From Branchipolynoe longqiensis (lineage: Eukaryota; Annelida; Polychaeta; Phyllodocida; Polynoidae), in assembly GCA_030323885.1 (NCBI GenBank), contig CM059199.1, positions 39,812,590-39,876,589 of the forward strand: a DNA stretch of 64,000 bases, read 5' to 3'. The position numbers and the translations under genes are program-made. Below, piece after piece: positions 55,107 to 64,000 of this stretch; positions within the stretch are counted from its first letter, which is position 1; each line of letters begins with the position of its first letter. Below the pieces are notes generated by a model. The model had not been told where the DNA came from, searched no databases, and was given only the letters and a program-made list of their open reading frames with translations.

Positions 55107-55612
55107 ACGATTTCAACTTCCCCCCTTCTCAAGTTCCCCCCCCCCCCCCGGGAATCTGAAAACGTTTTTAACTTCCCTCCGGGGAACTTAAAAACGTTTT
55201 CAGATTCCTGGGGGGGAACTTAAAAACAGTTTTCAGATTCCTCCCCCTATTTTCAAATTCCCCCCTCCGGGAATACAATTTCAACTTCCCCCCTCCTAAG
55301 TTCCCCCCCCCCCCCGGGAATCTGAAAACGTTTTTAACTTCCCTCCAGGGAAATTAAAAACATTGCTCACATTCCCGGGGGGGGGGGGGGGAATTAAAAC
55401 AGTTTTCAGATTCCTCCCCCTATTTTCAAATCCCCCCCTACAGGAATACAATTTCAACTTCCCCCCTTCCCAAGTTCCCCCCCGGGAATCTGAAAACGTT
55501 CTTAACTTCCCTCTGTGGAAATTAAAAACGTTTTCAGATTCCCGGGGGGAAATTAAAAACAGTTTTCAGATTCCTCCCCCTATTTTCAAATTCCCCCCTC
55601 CGGGAATTTAAA
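55107..55612. repeat. tandem repeat of about 170 bp with C and G runs
   Basis: Three units starting about 55109, 55281 and 55450, each with AATTTCAACTTCCCCC, a poly-C run, GGGAATCTGAAAACG and CAGATTCCTCCCCCTATTTT. Each unit holds inverted pairs (GGGAATCTGAAAACGTTTTT against AAAAACGTTTTCAGATTCC). Confidence 0.82.
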
Positions 55613-55980
55613 ATTGTTTAAAAATAAAGAAAATTCCACAAAAATGTAAAAGTTTTAAAAAGATCGGAAATTTATGAAAAATAGTAATAGTAGTCACCAA
55701 AATTTCCCCAAAAAGATTTTTTGTTAATCGAACAATTTCACGCAAAAAATTCACCACAAAAATGTATATTTCACGAAAATAAAGAATTTCACACAAAAAT
55801 TCTATATTTTTTTAATTATTCAAAAAAGCACAACAAATTGAAAAGTTAAACAAATCGACAATTTCATGGAAAATAAAAAAATGTCAGACCATTTCCAGAA
55901 AAATAACGAATTTAACGAAAAAAATTAAAGTTCACGAAAAATATATAATATTTCACGAAATTTCACAAAATAAGAGATTT
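55613..55980. other. AT-rich degenerate repeat of AATTTCACGAAAA words
   Basis: TTTCACGAAA, AAATTTCAC and CACAAAAATT recur. No gene. Confidence 0.6.
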
Positions 55981-55984
55981 CCTG

Positions 55985-56207
55985 GCGAATGTCTTCTATG
56001 TCCTCGGCGGCGTGTGCTCGCTCGTCATGTGTTAGGAGGGCACTGGGTGGCTCTAGGGCGGTGTCGACTGGGGTATGGGGGTTGGATGTAGTTGGTCGAG
56101 TGATCGGCTGGACACATGCGACGGTGGTACGAGTCAGCTCATATCGCACCACGACTGATGTGCGCCTCGGGGGAGGGGGGGGGCGTGTTGTGGAGATGGG
56201 GGGGGGG
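55985..56207 (-). pseudogene. retroelement linker frame, Pro/Thr-rich remnant
   Basis: Minus-strand frame with PPPISTTRPPPPPRRT, then RPTTSNPHTPVDTAL and LTHDERAHAAEDIE. By position and style it continues the Pro-rich part of the ORF1-like frame. The stretch at 56490-56520 matches 57066-57090, so SINE-B and SINE-A copies were inserted here. Confidence 0.45.
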
Positions 56208-56490
56208 GCGTTCTGTGGTGGAGTGGTTAGAGTGTCTGACTTTTTTCTAGGTCTGACTCCTAATCTGAAGGTCGGTGGTTTGATTCCTTGTGCCCCCACC
56301 TCTGCCAATTTGGATTTCCACCACTGTGTATAACTTACAGCATCAGCAAAGGCCAGTTGCTTTCATACCATGTTGCTCTCATACCATGGTGTGGGAGGTT
56401 AAAAATCCCTTGGGTCGGTAAAAGTGTAGGCTTGGGCTTTCTATCGACAAACTGTCTAATGGTGAAAACAAGCCTATTCAGGCTTATCCA
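56208..56490 (+). mobile_element. SINE-B, full length, alternative tail
   Basis: Head TGTGGTGGAGTGGTTAGAGTG, loop region CTCCTAATC, B box GGTTTGATTCC, the TTTTTTCTAGGTCTGAC insertion and body, then AAACTGTCTAATGGTGAAAA tail. Confidence 0.8.
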
Positions 56491-56535
56491 TGATGGCCGG
56501 GTGATGTTGAGTGAGTATGGGGGTTTGTTCCGGTT

Positions 56536-56880
56536 GGTGGTTTGGTTGCTGTTGTTTTATGTCCTAGCAACATCTAAGGTCATATCAGGACCGGTACCGA
56601 ATTGTGACAGTATGCACTCATGGTGATATTATAGTGCTGCCCCACTGGGAAATCAGGCTGCCATGACCCGATATCCCACTCAGTCACATTATCCTGACAC
56701 CGAGCTAACTGGTCCTTGCCCTGTCCTAATAATGCTGAGCACTAGGCTAGGAAGCGACAAGTATCAACTTTTAAGTCATTGGTGGACCCGACCAGGAACC
56801 AAACGTGCGAACTCGCGATCTTCCGCACGCGAGGCCTGTGCTCTACCGATTCGGCCACCGCACCCGTTTCCGTCCGGGGA
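56536..56880 (-). mobile_element. SINE-A body with a different tRNA-like head
   Basis: Tail and body match SINE-A, but after GGTGGACCCGACCAGGAACC the minus-strand head reads GGTGCGGTGGCCGAATCGGT, GCACAGGCCTCGCGTGCGGA and GCGAGTTCGCACG. Confidence 0.75.
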
Positions 56881-57076
56881 GTGTGTGTCACATCCGGGTC
56901 TCTGGTGATGGGCGTAGGTGTGGGGTGAGTCGGTGTGGCATGGGTGTGTGTGTCGGGGCTTTGGGGGTGGTGTGCTGGTGGTGGGTGGAGGTTGGTTGCT
57001 CGGTCGGTGGGTGGATGGGGGGGCCAGAGGTGGGGACGGAGTTGGGTGGGGGTGGGCCATGTCCGGGTAGTGTTGA

Positions 57077-58367
57077 GTGAGTGTGGCAGCTTGTTCCCGG
57101 GTCTCTGGTGGCGGGCGTGGGTGTGGGGGTTGCGTCCGTTCGGTGTGCTCGCCGATGTGGGTCTGTGCTGGTATCATTTGCCGGTGAGGTTGTGTCAATT
57201 ATCGCTGCAGGGGGGCAGTCACCCCAGTCGGGGGTGGCTGGCGTCCGGGTCGTTCCAGGGTCGTTAGGGGTGTGTCCGTTGGAGGCGGCGTCTCCATGGG
57301 TACCGGCTTTATGGCCATTAGTGTTGCTAGTGATGGGGGGCGGCCATCCGCGGAGATATCTGAGGTGGCATGGTGTTCGTCTCGGTGGGGGTGGCTGTTA
57401 GGGGGTGGCAGCTGAGGGGGTGAGCTGCTCGCCCAGCCGCTCGTGACCGCGGGGTGGCTCATGGTTGTGCATGGTGGGTGTGCATCCCCACATGGTGTGG
57501 TTTTGGCGGGAAGTTGGTTGGTGCCCCCTTGGTCAGATATGTGTTGTGGCCGTTACACGTTCCATAACCTTGTGGCTCCACGTGCATGGGGGAATTACCT
57601 TGATCGTCATGCTAACCCCTAGGGAGATGGCCGTCATCTATCATGGCGAACACTTTTTCCGACAATGGCAGGCATGTGTCCCACTGCCATTCCGATGGCA
57701 TCTCGACTATCTGGTCTTGGTTTTCTAGCATGGGTTTCACCCATGACTGCAGCACTGTGGGCCCTTGCGCATGTAGGAGAGTGCCGCAAAGTACTCATGC
57801 CAGTTGCTCTCCCCCAGGCCTACCTTGCCTTTCCTTTCATTCCATATGACATACGTATGTGGTATCAAATTGTTCCTACCTCTCTTTTCTGTTCTTCCGT
57901 CGGCATTGGAGTCGATGATGGCCTCGACCATGTCCCAGTGTCGCGAGTTGTCATCGCTAGATGAGGATGTAAGCATTTGGCACGCCTCCTTGCGTCTCCT
58001 GTGTCTGCTCCGCTCATTGGAGGTGAATCTGTCATGGGAGGGCCTGCTGGTGCAGGGCTTGCGACACCATGATTTGGTGTACCTAGTGCGTGTTGAACGG
58101 CTGCGTGGTGTCAATGGGGATCATGATGGGTCTTTTTCGGCGCGTCTTCTCCGTTTCGGAACGGACCTGTCAGCCGATGAGTTGCTTTTGGATTGCTTCC
58201 TGCATTTAGTTGCTTCAAGGGCCTCCAGCCGGTCGCTCATGGATTTTGCAAACTGGGCATGTTGTTCGATCAAGTGAGTCACCGACTGTCGCAGGAGGTT
58301 GAGCTGTGCCACCACGGACCCATCTTCCTAGAAATACCACTCATCAAGTTTGCTGTAAGTGAAAAAG
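57077..58367. repeat. 1.29-kb direct duplication, unit 1
   Basis: Begins GAGTGTGGCAGCTTGTTCCC and is repeated from 58368 with few differences. A partial, older third unit lies at 56880-57070 (CATCCGGGTCTCTGGTGATG). Confidence 0.88.
57200..58330 (-). pseudogene. retroelement ORF1-like frame, copy 1
   Basis: Minus strand, 5' to 3': a probable coiled coil (LNLLRQSVTHLIEQHAQFAK, SDRLEALEA), a basic stretch (PKRRRRAEK), an in-frame TGA at 58121-58123, an Arg/Ser/Lys-rich segment, HWDMVEAIIDSNADGR, a conserved-looking NLIPHTYVIWNERKGK and SNWHEYFAALSYMRKGP, a frameshift into VKPMLENQDQIVEMPSEWQW and EKVFAMIDDGHLPRG, then a Pro-rich tail. Coiled coil, basic region and aromatic block suggest a gag-like ORF1, and it lies upstream of the DIRS-like RT remnant. 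I do not recognise the family with certainty. Confidence 0.5.
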
Positions 58368-59650
58368 TGAGTGTGGCAGCTTGTTCCCGGGTCTCTGGTG
58401 GCGGGCGTGGGTGTGGGGGTTGCGTCCGTTCGGTGTGCTCGCCGATGTGGGTCTGTGCTGGTATCATTTGCCGGTGAGGTTGTGTCAATTATCGCTGCAG
58501 GGGGGCAGTCACCCCAGTCGGGGGTGGCTGGCGTCCGGGTCGTTCCAGGGTCGTTAGGGGTGTGTCCGTTGGAGGCGGCGTCTCCATGGGTACCGGCTTT
58601 ATGGCCATTAGTGTTGCTAGTGATGGGGGGGCGGCCATCCGCGGGGATATCTGAGGTGGCATGGTGTTCGTCTCGGTGGGGGTGGCTGTTAGGGGGTGGC
58701 AGCTGAGGGGGTGACCTGCTCACCGAGCCGCTCGTGACCGTGGGGCGGCTCGTGGTTGTACATGGTGGGTGTGCATCCCCACATGGTGTGGTTTTGGTGG
58801 GAAGTCGGTTGGTGCCCCATTGGTCAGATATGTGTTGTGGCCGTTACACGTTCCATAACTTTGTGGCTCCATGTGCATGGGGGAATTACCTTGATCGTCA
58901 CGCTAACCCCTAGGGAGATGGCCGTCATCTATCATGGCAAACACTTTTTCCGACAATGGCAGGCATGTGTCCCACTGCCATTCCGATGGCATCTCGACTA
59001 TCTGGTCTTGGTTTTCTAGCATGGGTTTCACCCATGACTGCAGCACTGTGGGCCCTTGCGCATGTAGGAGAGTGCCGCAAAGTACTCATGCCAGTTGCTC
59101 TCCCCCAGGCCTACCTTGCCTTTCCTTTCATTCCATATGACATACGTATGTGGTATCAAATTGTTCCTACCTCTCTTTTCTGTTCTTCCGTCGGCATTGG
59201 AGTCGATGATGGCCTCGACCATGTCCCAGTGTCGTGAGTTGTCATCGCTAGATGAGGATGTAAGCGTTTGGCACGCCTCCTTGCGTCTCCTGTATCTGCT
59301 CCGCTCATTGGAGGTGGATCTGTCTTGGGAGGGCCTGCTGGTGCAGGGCTTGCGACACCATGATTTGGTGGACCTAGTGCATGTTGAACGGCTGCGTGGT
59401 GTCAATGGGGATCATGATGGGTCTTTTTCAGTGCGTCTTCTCTATTTCGGAACAGACCTGTCGGCCGATGAGTCTCTTTTGGATCGCTTCCTGCATTTAG
59501 CTGCTTCAAGGGCCTCTGTCCGGTCGCTCATGGATTTTGCAAACTGGGCATGTTGTGTGATCAAGTCGGTCACCGACTGTCGCAGGAGGGCGAGCTGCGC
59601 CTCCGCGGACCCATCTTCCTAGAAATACCACTCATCAAGTTTGCTGTAAG
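58368..59650. repeat. 1.29-kb direct duplication, unit 2
   Basis: Same sequence as 57077-58367; differences are scattered single bases. Its end (CATCAAGTTTGCTGTAAGTG) joins the tRNA-Met array flank. Confidence 0.88.
58490..59622 (-). pseudogene. retroelement ORF1-like frame, copy 2
   Basis: As copy 1: coiled coil (LALLRQSVTDLITQHAQFAK), Lys/Arg-rich segment, the same in-frame TGA (59412-59414) and the same frameshift after the RKGPQCCSHG end. It has an extra TAG before RRRTEK. The TYVIWNERKGKVG to WHEYFAALSYM block is unchanged between copies. Confidence 0.5.
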
Positions 59651-59756
59651 TGAAAAAGTATCACACAATTAGCTTGAATTCATGGCACTGTGCTCGCATA
59701 ATTTCGAGCATGGACAGGATTTTGATTGTGGTTATCTCAAAAATTGTAGTCAGTGT

Positions 59757-59828
59757 TCCTCGGTAGCACAGTAGGCAGCACGTCAGTCTCATAATCTGAA
59801 GGCCTTGAATTCAATCCTCACCCGGGCA
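59757..59828 (+). pseudogene. tRNA-Met (CAT) array copy 1
   Basis: Anticodon loop CTCATAA and T arm TTGAATTCAATCCTCA are present, but the 5' end reads TCCTCGG, the D arm has AGCACAG and one 3' acceptor G is missing. Confidence 0.7.
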
Positions 59829-60097
59829 GGATGAGGTGTTCTGTTTTTGGCTTCTTTTTTCTACCTGAAATACATTCACATGGCAGGGATAATCATTTTG
59901 TTTTTGAGTTATCTGATCCATGTGAAAGAGTGGTACCATATCTGATATTCTTGTCAATTTCATAGATATATAATGTGCTGTGAGGGAGAGATGTATCGCT
60001 CAAGTAGCTTAATTTAATGTCACTGCCCTGTTTAAATATCAAACATGGAACAGTATTTCTATTGGGAATATCACACAAAAAAAACTTTAATCAGTGT

Positions 60098-60170
60098 GCC
60101 TCGGTAGCGCAGTAGGCAGTGCATCAGTCTCCTAATCTGAAGGCCATGAGTTCGATCCTCACCTGGGGCA
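60098..60170 (+). tRNA. tRNA-Met-type gene with CCT anticodon (array copy 2)
   Basis: The best folded array member: acceptor GCCTCGG, with CTGGGGC opposite, D arm TAGCGCAGTAGGCAGTGCA, T arm ATGAGTTCGATCCTCAC with consensus B box GTTCGATCC. The anticodon loop is CTCCTAA, so the anticodon is CCT (Arg) in a Met body. A TTTTT run follows at about 60184. If expressed it would be a mismatched chimeric tRNA; it may be non-functional. Confidence 0.7.
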
Positions 60171-60436
60171 GGAGGAGGTATTCTGTTTTTGGTTTCTTTG
60201 TTCTACCTGAAATACATTTAGATGGCAGGGACACTCGTTCTGTTTTTGATTTATCTATTCCATCTGAAAGAGTGGTACCATATGTGATATTCTTCTCAAT
60301 TTCATAGATATATAATGTGCTGTGAGGGAAGAATTATCACTCAAGTAGCTTAACTTAATGTCACTGCCCTGTTTAACTATCAAACATGGACCAAGACTTC
60401 TATCAAGAATATCACACGCAAAAACTTTAGGCAGTG

Positions 60437-60508
60437 TTCTCGGTAGTGCAGTAGGCAGCGCGTCAGTCTTATAATCTGAAGGCTGTGAATTCAATCCTCA
60501 CCCGGGCA
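60437..60508 (+). pseudogene. tRNA-Met-type copy with TAT anticodon (array copy 3)
   Basis: Loop CTTATAA reads TAT (Ile) in a Met body; the 5' acceptor is TTCTCGG and one 3' G is missing. Confidence 0.65.
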
Positions 60509-60776
60509 GGAGAAAGTATTCTATTTTGGGTTTCTTTTTTCTACCTGAAATACATTCACATGCCAGGGACACTCGTGCTGTTTTTTGAGTTATCTGATCC
60601 ATGTGAAAGAGTGCTACCAAATCTGATATTCTTATCAATTTCATAGATATATAATGTGCTGTGAGGGAAGAATTATCACTCAAGTAGCTTAATTTAATGT
60701 CACTGCCCTGTTTAAATATCACACATGGACCAAGACTTCTATCAAGAATATCACACACAAAAACTTTACTCAGTGT

Positions 60777-60849
60777 GTCTCGGTAGCGCAGTAGGCAGCG
60801 CGTCAATCTCATAATCTGAAGGCCATGAATTTAATCGTCACCCGAGGCA
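60777..60849 (+). pseudogene. tRNA-Met (CAT) array copy 4
   Basis: Loop CTCATAA; acceptor GTCTCGG with CCGAGGC pairs well, but the T arm ATGAATTTAATCGTCAC is disrupted and weakens the B box. Confidence 0.6.
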
Positions 60850-61115
60850 GGAGAAAGTATTCTGTATTTGGTTTCTTTTTTATATCTGAAATACATTCAC
60901 ATGGCAGGGACAATCATTCTGTTTTTGAGTTTTCTGTTCCATGTGAAAGAGTGGCACCGATGTGATATTCTTCTCAATTTCATAGATATATAATATGCTG
61001 TGAGGGAAGAATTATCTCTCAAGTAGCTTAATTTAATGTCACTGCCCTGTTTAAATATCAAACATGGAACAGTACGTCTATTGAGAATATCACACACGAA
61101 AACTTGAGGCAGGCT

Positions 61116-61188
61116 GCCTAGGTAGCGCAGTGGGCAGCGCATCAGTCTCATAAGCTGAAGGCTGTGAGTTCAATCCTCAGATGGGGCA
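61116..61188 (+). tRNA. tRNA-Met-CAT: tRNA-Met (CAT) array copy 5, marginal
   Basis: Acceptor GCCTAGG, D arm TAGCGCAGTGGGCAGCGCA, loop CTCATAA with 3' stem GCTGA, T arm GTGAGTTCAATCCTCAG. Mismatches occur at acceptor pair 5 and the foot of the T stem. Candidate gene or early pseudogene; TTTTT follows at about 61203. Confidence 0.55.
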
Positions 61189-61455
61189 GGAGGAGGTATT
61201 CTGTTTTTGGTTTCTTTTTTCTACCTGAAATACATTTACATGGGAGTGACACTCATTCTGTTTTTGAGTTATCTGTTCCATGTGAAAGAGTGGCACGATA
61301 TGTGATATTCTTCTCAATTTCATAGATATATAATGTGCTGTGAGGGAAGAATTATCACTCAAGTAGCTTAATTTAATATCACTGCCCTGTTTAAATATCA
61401 AACATGGAACAGTATGTCTATTGAGAATACCACACACAAAAACGTTAGTCAGTGT

Positions 61456-61527
61456 GCCTCTGTAGAACAGTAGGCAGTGCATTGGTCTCATAATTTGAAG
61501 GCTGTGACTTCAATCCTCACCCGGGCA
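61456..61527 (+). pseudogene. tRNA-Met (CAT) array copy 6
   Basis: GCCTCTGTAGAACAGTAGGC shows D-arm damage; loop CTCATAA is kept; T arm GTGACTTCAATCCTCAC; one 3' G missing. Confidence 0.65.
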
Positions 61528-61603
61528 GGAGAAGGTATTCTATTTTTGGTTTCTTTTTTCTACCTGAAATACATTCACATGGCAGGGACACTAATTCTGT
61601 TTT

Positions 61604-61640
61604 TGAGACTGATGCGATGCCTACTGCGCAACCGAGTCAC
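61604..61640 (-). pseudogene. tRNA-Met 5' half, inverted, at the array edge
   Basis: GAGACTGATGCGATGCCTAC and TGCGCAACCGAGTC on plus are the reverse of the Met 5' half. It directly follows CTAATTCTGTTTTT of the last unit, so the array ends in an inversion junction. Confidence 0.6.
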
Positions 61641-61775
61641 ACCGAGTCAAGTATCTCATATGCTCTGATCCATGTTTTCCAGTTTGATCGTGCATTGTGG
61701 GTGAGGACAGTCTGACCTGGTCGCCGCAACCTGGCAGCGTATTAGCGGGTGGCATTCTTCCTCATCTGAAACCAT

Positions 61776-61975
61776 GTAAAAGTACAACATCTGAAGACTT
61801 TGACTTCTGGATACTAAATGGTTTATTCCCGTCCAGGGCTCACTGAACCGCCGGCTAAACTTTCCATGATGTCATCTCATTTACATACTCCTTTGTCTCA
61901 CTCACTGTCATTATGCATCTCATTAGCATATATCACAGACATGTCTAGACGTCTATTATGCATATATTACAGACT
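61776..61975 (-). repeat. LTR-like repeat F, copy 3
   Basis: TGTAAAAGTACAACATCTGA, GGTTTATTCCCGTCCAGGGC, CCGCCGGCTAAACTTTCCAT and GATGTCATCTCATTTACATA as in copies 1 and 2. Confidence 0.5.
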
Positions 61976-62300
61976 CTACCCTTTTTTTTCCTCCCAGGCA
62001 TACTTCTCCCCCTGACCAAGGGAGTTGTGTGCTTGGGTGGGGGCCCTTTACCTTTAGGTTTAGGTTTCTCTTGCTTTCTTCTCATTACTGGAGCCGCTGG
62101 ACCCATCTTTACCCGCCCTTCCTTGGAAACCCTTGCTGCTGTCTGCTGGATACAAGTGCTGCGCTACCGCCGGACCGCAGATTCTGGACCACCCCAACGA
62201 CTCGTCGTTTAATTGTTGTAAAGACATCCCCCAGCTTCTACAACCGTCCCACCAGAAGATTATTCTTCAACCAAAGATTGGGCCGATTTATCGGAGCCTC
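61976..62300. other. stretch with no recognised gene
   Basis: Contains a T run and pyrimidine-rich CTTGCTGCTGTCTGCTGG. Could be LTR downstream sequence; nothing firm. Confidence 0.35.
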
Positions 62301-62304
62301 TCTA

Positions 62305-62874
62305 AAGCCGTGTTCACACGGGCAAAATGTGAGGCGAATCAGGCAAATCGAATCAGGTGAGGCGAATTAGGCATCCGTTCACACGGGCAGTACTTGTGCC
62401 GGAAATCGAAATCTGCGCATGAGCAAGTCCAGATGAACCAGCGCCATTTTGGGTTCGACGACGCCGGCACCAGAGAGTGTGGGTTCGACCTAGATATGTA
62501 ATGACTGAATCGTATTGGTTTGGAACGGTCAAAACTTCTGCTGGGCAGTGAAACCATAAAAATAAATGATGAAAAAAATATCTGTGCATAGATAGCGGTT
62601 TCATTAATTAAATTATATAATATGCGCTTTTGATCGACTGTGCATGCGTGTGAGGTCCTTAATCCGCCTCAGATGCATCTACACGGACAAAATAAATCGA
62701 ATCACAGAAATCGCCTCATGTAAACTACCTCGAGAGGTGGTCTACAGTATGCGCATCACGTGAATCAAATCAGCCCTAATCCGCCTCAGACCTCCGTTCA
62801 CACGACAAATGTGAGGTGAACTAGGCAAGTCGCTTTCTACGAATCGATTTACATTGCCCGTGTGAACACGGCTT
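62305..62874. mobile_element. word-iterated TIR element, inverted copy of the 33.5-kb family
   Basis: AAGCCGTGTTCACACGGGC and GCCCGTGTGAACACGGCTT are perfect inverted ends. GAGGCGAATTAGGC, AATCCGCCTCAGA and GAATCGA words are iterated. The 62390-62580 segment is the reverse of 33770-33970. Confidence 0.82.
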
Positions 62875-62964
62875 ATAATGTTGCAGTTCTGCAACTGGTA
62901 ACTGTTGTAAGGTTACAAACAACCCAGTATCTCTATCTCTGTCCTGTATGCAAAAGCAATGAAT

Positions 62965-63019
62965 GGTTCCGTGGTGTAATGGTTAGCACTCAGGACTTTG
63001 AATCCTGCGATCCGAGTAC
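62965..63019 (+). pseudogene. tRNA-Gln (TTG), 3' part lost
   Basis: GGTTCCGTGGTGTAATGGTT, anticodon loop region GGACTTTGAATCC (TTG) and CGATCCGAGT are perfect, then the T loop and 3' acceptor are replaced by unrelated sequence. It shares 5' flank words (GTCCTGTA, AAAAGCA) with the intact Gln gene at 63248. Confidence 0.82.
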
Positions 63020-63057
63020 TTGCAAACTGATCAGGTTAGCACAAAATGTAAATTGCA

Positions 63058-63139
63058 TCCCACGAGCCAGAGTCCTAAGGATGTCAGTCACTCTTCAGAG
63101 ACTACAGTCCTCCCCTCTACCAACTGAGCTATCACGGGA
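63058..63139 (-). pseudogene. tRNA-Tyr (GTA) with intron, T arm deleted
   Basis: Minus strand: acceptor TCCCGTG, D arm TAGCTCAGTTGGTAGAG, GGAGGACTGTAG with the GTA anticodon, then a 19-nt insert at the canonical intron site after position 37, then ATCCTTAGG. The T arm is shortened, yet the terminal CGTGGGA can still pair with the acceptor 5' side with two wobbles. Intron position and body identify tRNA-Tyr. Confidence 0.72.
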
Positions 63140-63247
63140 CAACCCGTTGTCCAAATTGCCAAAGAAGGGTCACAAAATTCTCCTTATGAGAAGAAATAAT
63201 GTCTGTTATAGACACTCAAGTGTGTCCTGTACCAAAAGCATATGTAT

Positions 63248-63319
63248 GGTTCCGTGGTGTAATGGTTAGCACTCAGGACTCTGAATCCTGCGATCCGAGT
63301 TCAAATCTCGGCGGAACCT
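63248..63319 (+). tRNA. tRNA-Gln-CTG: tRNA-Gln (CTG)
   Basis: A perfect 72-nt cloverleaf: acceptor GGTTCCG/CGGAACC, D arm GGTGTAATGGTTAGCACT, anticodon stem AGGAC/ATCCT region with CTG, T arm CCGAGTTCAAATCTCGG. TTTT lies about 7 nt beyond the 3' end. Likely functional. Confidence 0.95.
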
Positions 63320-63625
63320 GACGCATTTTGAAGGTGGGAAGGTAAATCAAGCTACCAAATGTTGGCTCGATGTTCTCTCTGTTTGGACAACCATGAAAAT
63401 TGACTGTGTACCGGACAAAACTGCAAATGACCTTTCCCGAGGTGTAGTTGAACTCGTCACCCAGAGGTGCCTCGGAGAAATTCCTGACATCATGCTAGTC
63501 TGAGTGACTTTAGCTGTTGGTGGCTCCCATAGGGGGCCGCCAGTTGCAATGGAAAAGAAGTGCTCTGATTGGCTGAAATCACTGAATACTGTGGCCATTT
63601 TGGAGACACTTTTTGCCTCCTATCT
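63320..63625. other. stretch with no recognised gene
   Basis: An 83-codon minus-strand frame (63598-63347) shows no motif I recognise. Confidence 0.4.
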
Positions 63626-63629
63626 GAAA

Positions 63630-63735
63630 AGGGAGACATCTCCGAGACATCTCCAAGGCGCACCCTGAACGCAAATAGGCCAAAAACCGTCGTGTGGACG
63701 TCTCCGAGGTGTCTCCGAGGCGTACCCTGAACGCG
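63630..63735. mobile_element. word-iterated element end (TCTCCGAGAC)
   Basis: ACATCTCCGAGACATCTCC, GTCTCCGAGGTGTCTCCGAG and two CCCTGAACGC copies give the same iterated-word style; the partner TIR is not in view. Confidence 0.4.
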
Positions 63736-64000
63736 GCTCAGATGATCTGCCTCGTAGAAAGCTTATTCTCTAATGCCACTCCTCTACTATCAGGTTCTGA
63801 GGTGTAATGGTTGGCACCCATTGGTAACAACAACAAACTAGGGACAGGCCGCAAGTGAAAGGAAAGTTGCAAACAAAACAAACAAACACATTCTGGGAAC
63901 ATGTCCTTATTCACAAGCCTATTACCATCTCACTAGATGTACATACTCGGCTACGTTATTAGTTATATGATAGGAAGTTATACGCCCCCCGCAAAAAATC

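Overview
The window is eukaryotic, intergenic or intronic DNA built almost wholly from transposable elements, their nested remains, minisatellites and tRNA genes. I find no intact protein-coding gene. The long open frames are either low-complexity artefacts (GT-, GAA-, GGGTAGG- and GCAACGTAGT-type repeats) or decayed retroelement frames. A tRNA-derived SINE (here SINE-C; about 3788, 10755 and 37800) has a 3' region that, from memory and unchecked, looks like the RUDI-type SINE of molluscs. With intron-bearing tRNA-Tyr, TTTT Pol III terminators and DIRS-like, pogo-like and TTAA-flanked elements, this suggests an invertebrate, most likely a mollusc.

Layout. 1-13 kb: solo LTRs at 280 and 9115 (4-bp target duplications), pogo-like MITEs, a DIRS-like RNase H fragment (about 1.6-2.15 kb, minus strand) and many copies of the main SINE (SINE-A). 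13-20 kb: a long-TIR MITE (13079), a solo LTR (14637), a TTAA MITE, a large palindromic MITE (16681-17426) inside a G-rich minisatellite, then GGGTAGG and GT minisatellites. 20.7-24.3 kb: three elements with internal iterated words, then a purine (GAA) tract. 25-30 kb: Tigger-like MITE, an element with three 82-bp repeats, a 542-bp long-TIR MITE. 30.6-35.1 kb: a tRNA cluster (Gly-CCC twice intact, Met-CAT, Thr-CGT, several broken copies). 35.7-48.2 kb: a run of TIR elements whose interiors are degenerate iterations of a short word (ACGTTAC, GCAACGTAGT, CCGGACT and others), interleaved with SINEs and two LINE 3' ends. 49.2 kb: a small promoter-like motif cluster. 51-52.1 kb: a foldback element with an 8-bp target duplication. 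52.2-53.7 kb: a tRNA-like sequence split by a solo LTR, itself split by a palindromic MITE. 53.8-61.6 kb: a tandem tRNA-Met array (about 340-bp units) interrupted by a minus-strand DIRS-like retroelement with a 1.29-kb direct duplication. 62.3-63.7 kb: another TIR element and a Gln/Tyr/Gln tRNA group.

The only likely functional genes are tRNAs. The most interesting structure is a set of unrelated-word elements that share a TIR style (AGCCC..GTCACAC, TTA-type target sites in the clearest cases) and whose interiors look like tandem or degenerate copies of sequence lying beside their own TIR, together with palindromic elements whose two arms share copy-specific changes. Family names beyond tRNA identity, LINE/DIRS protein motifs and TSD/TIR structure are working labels.
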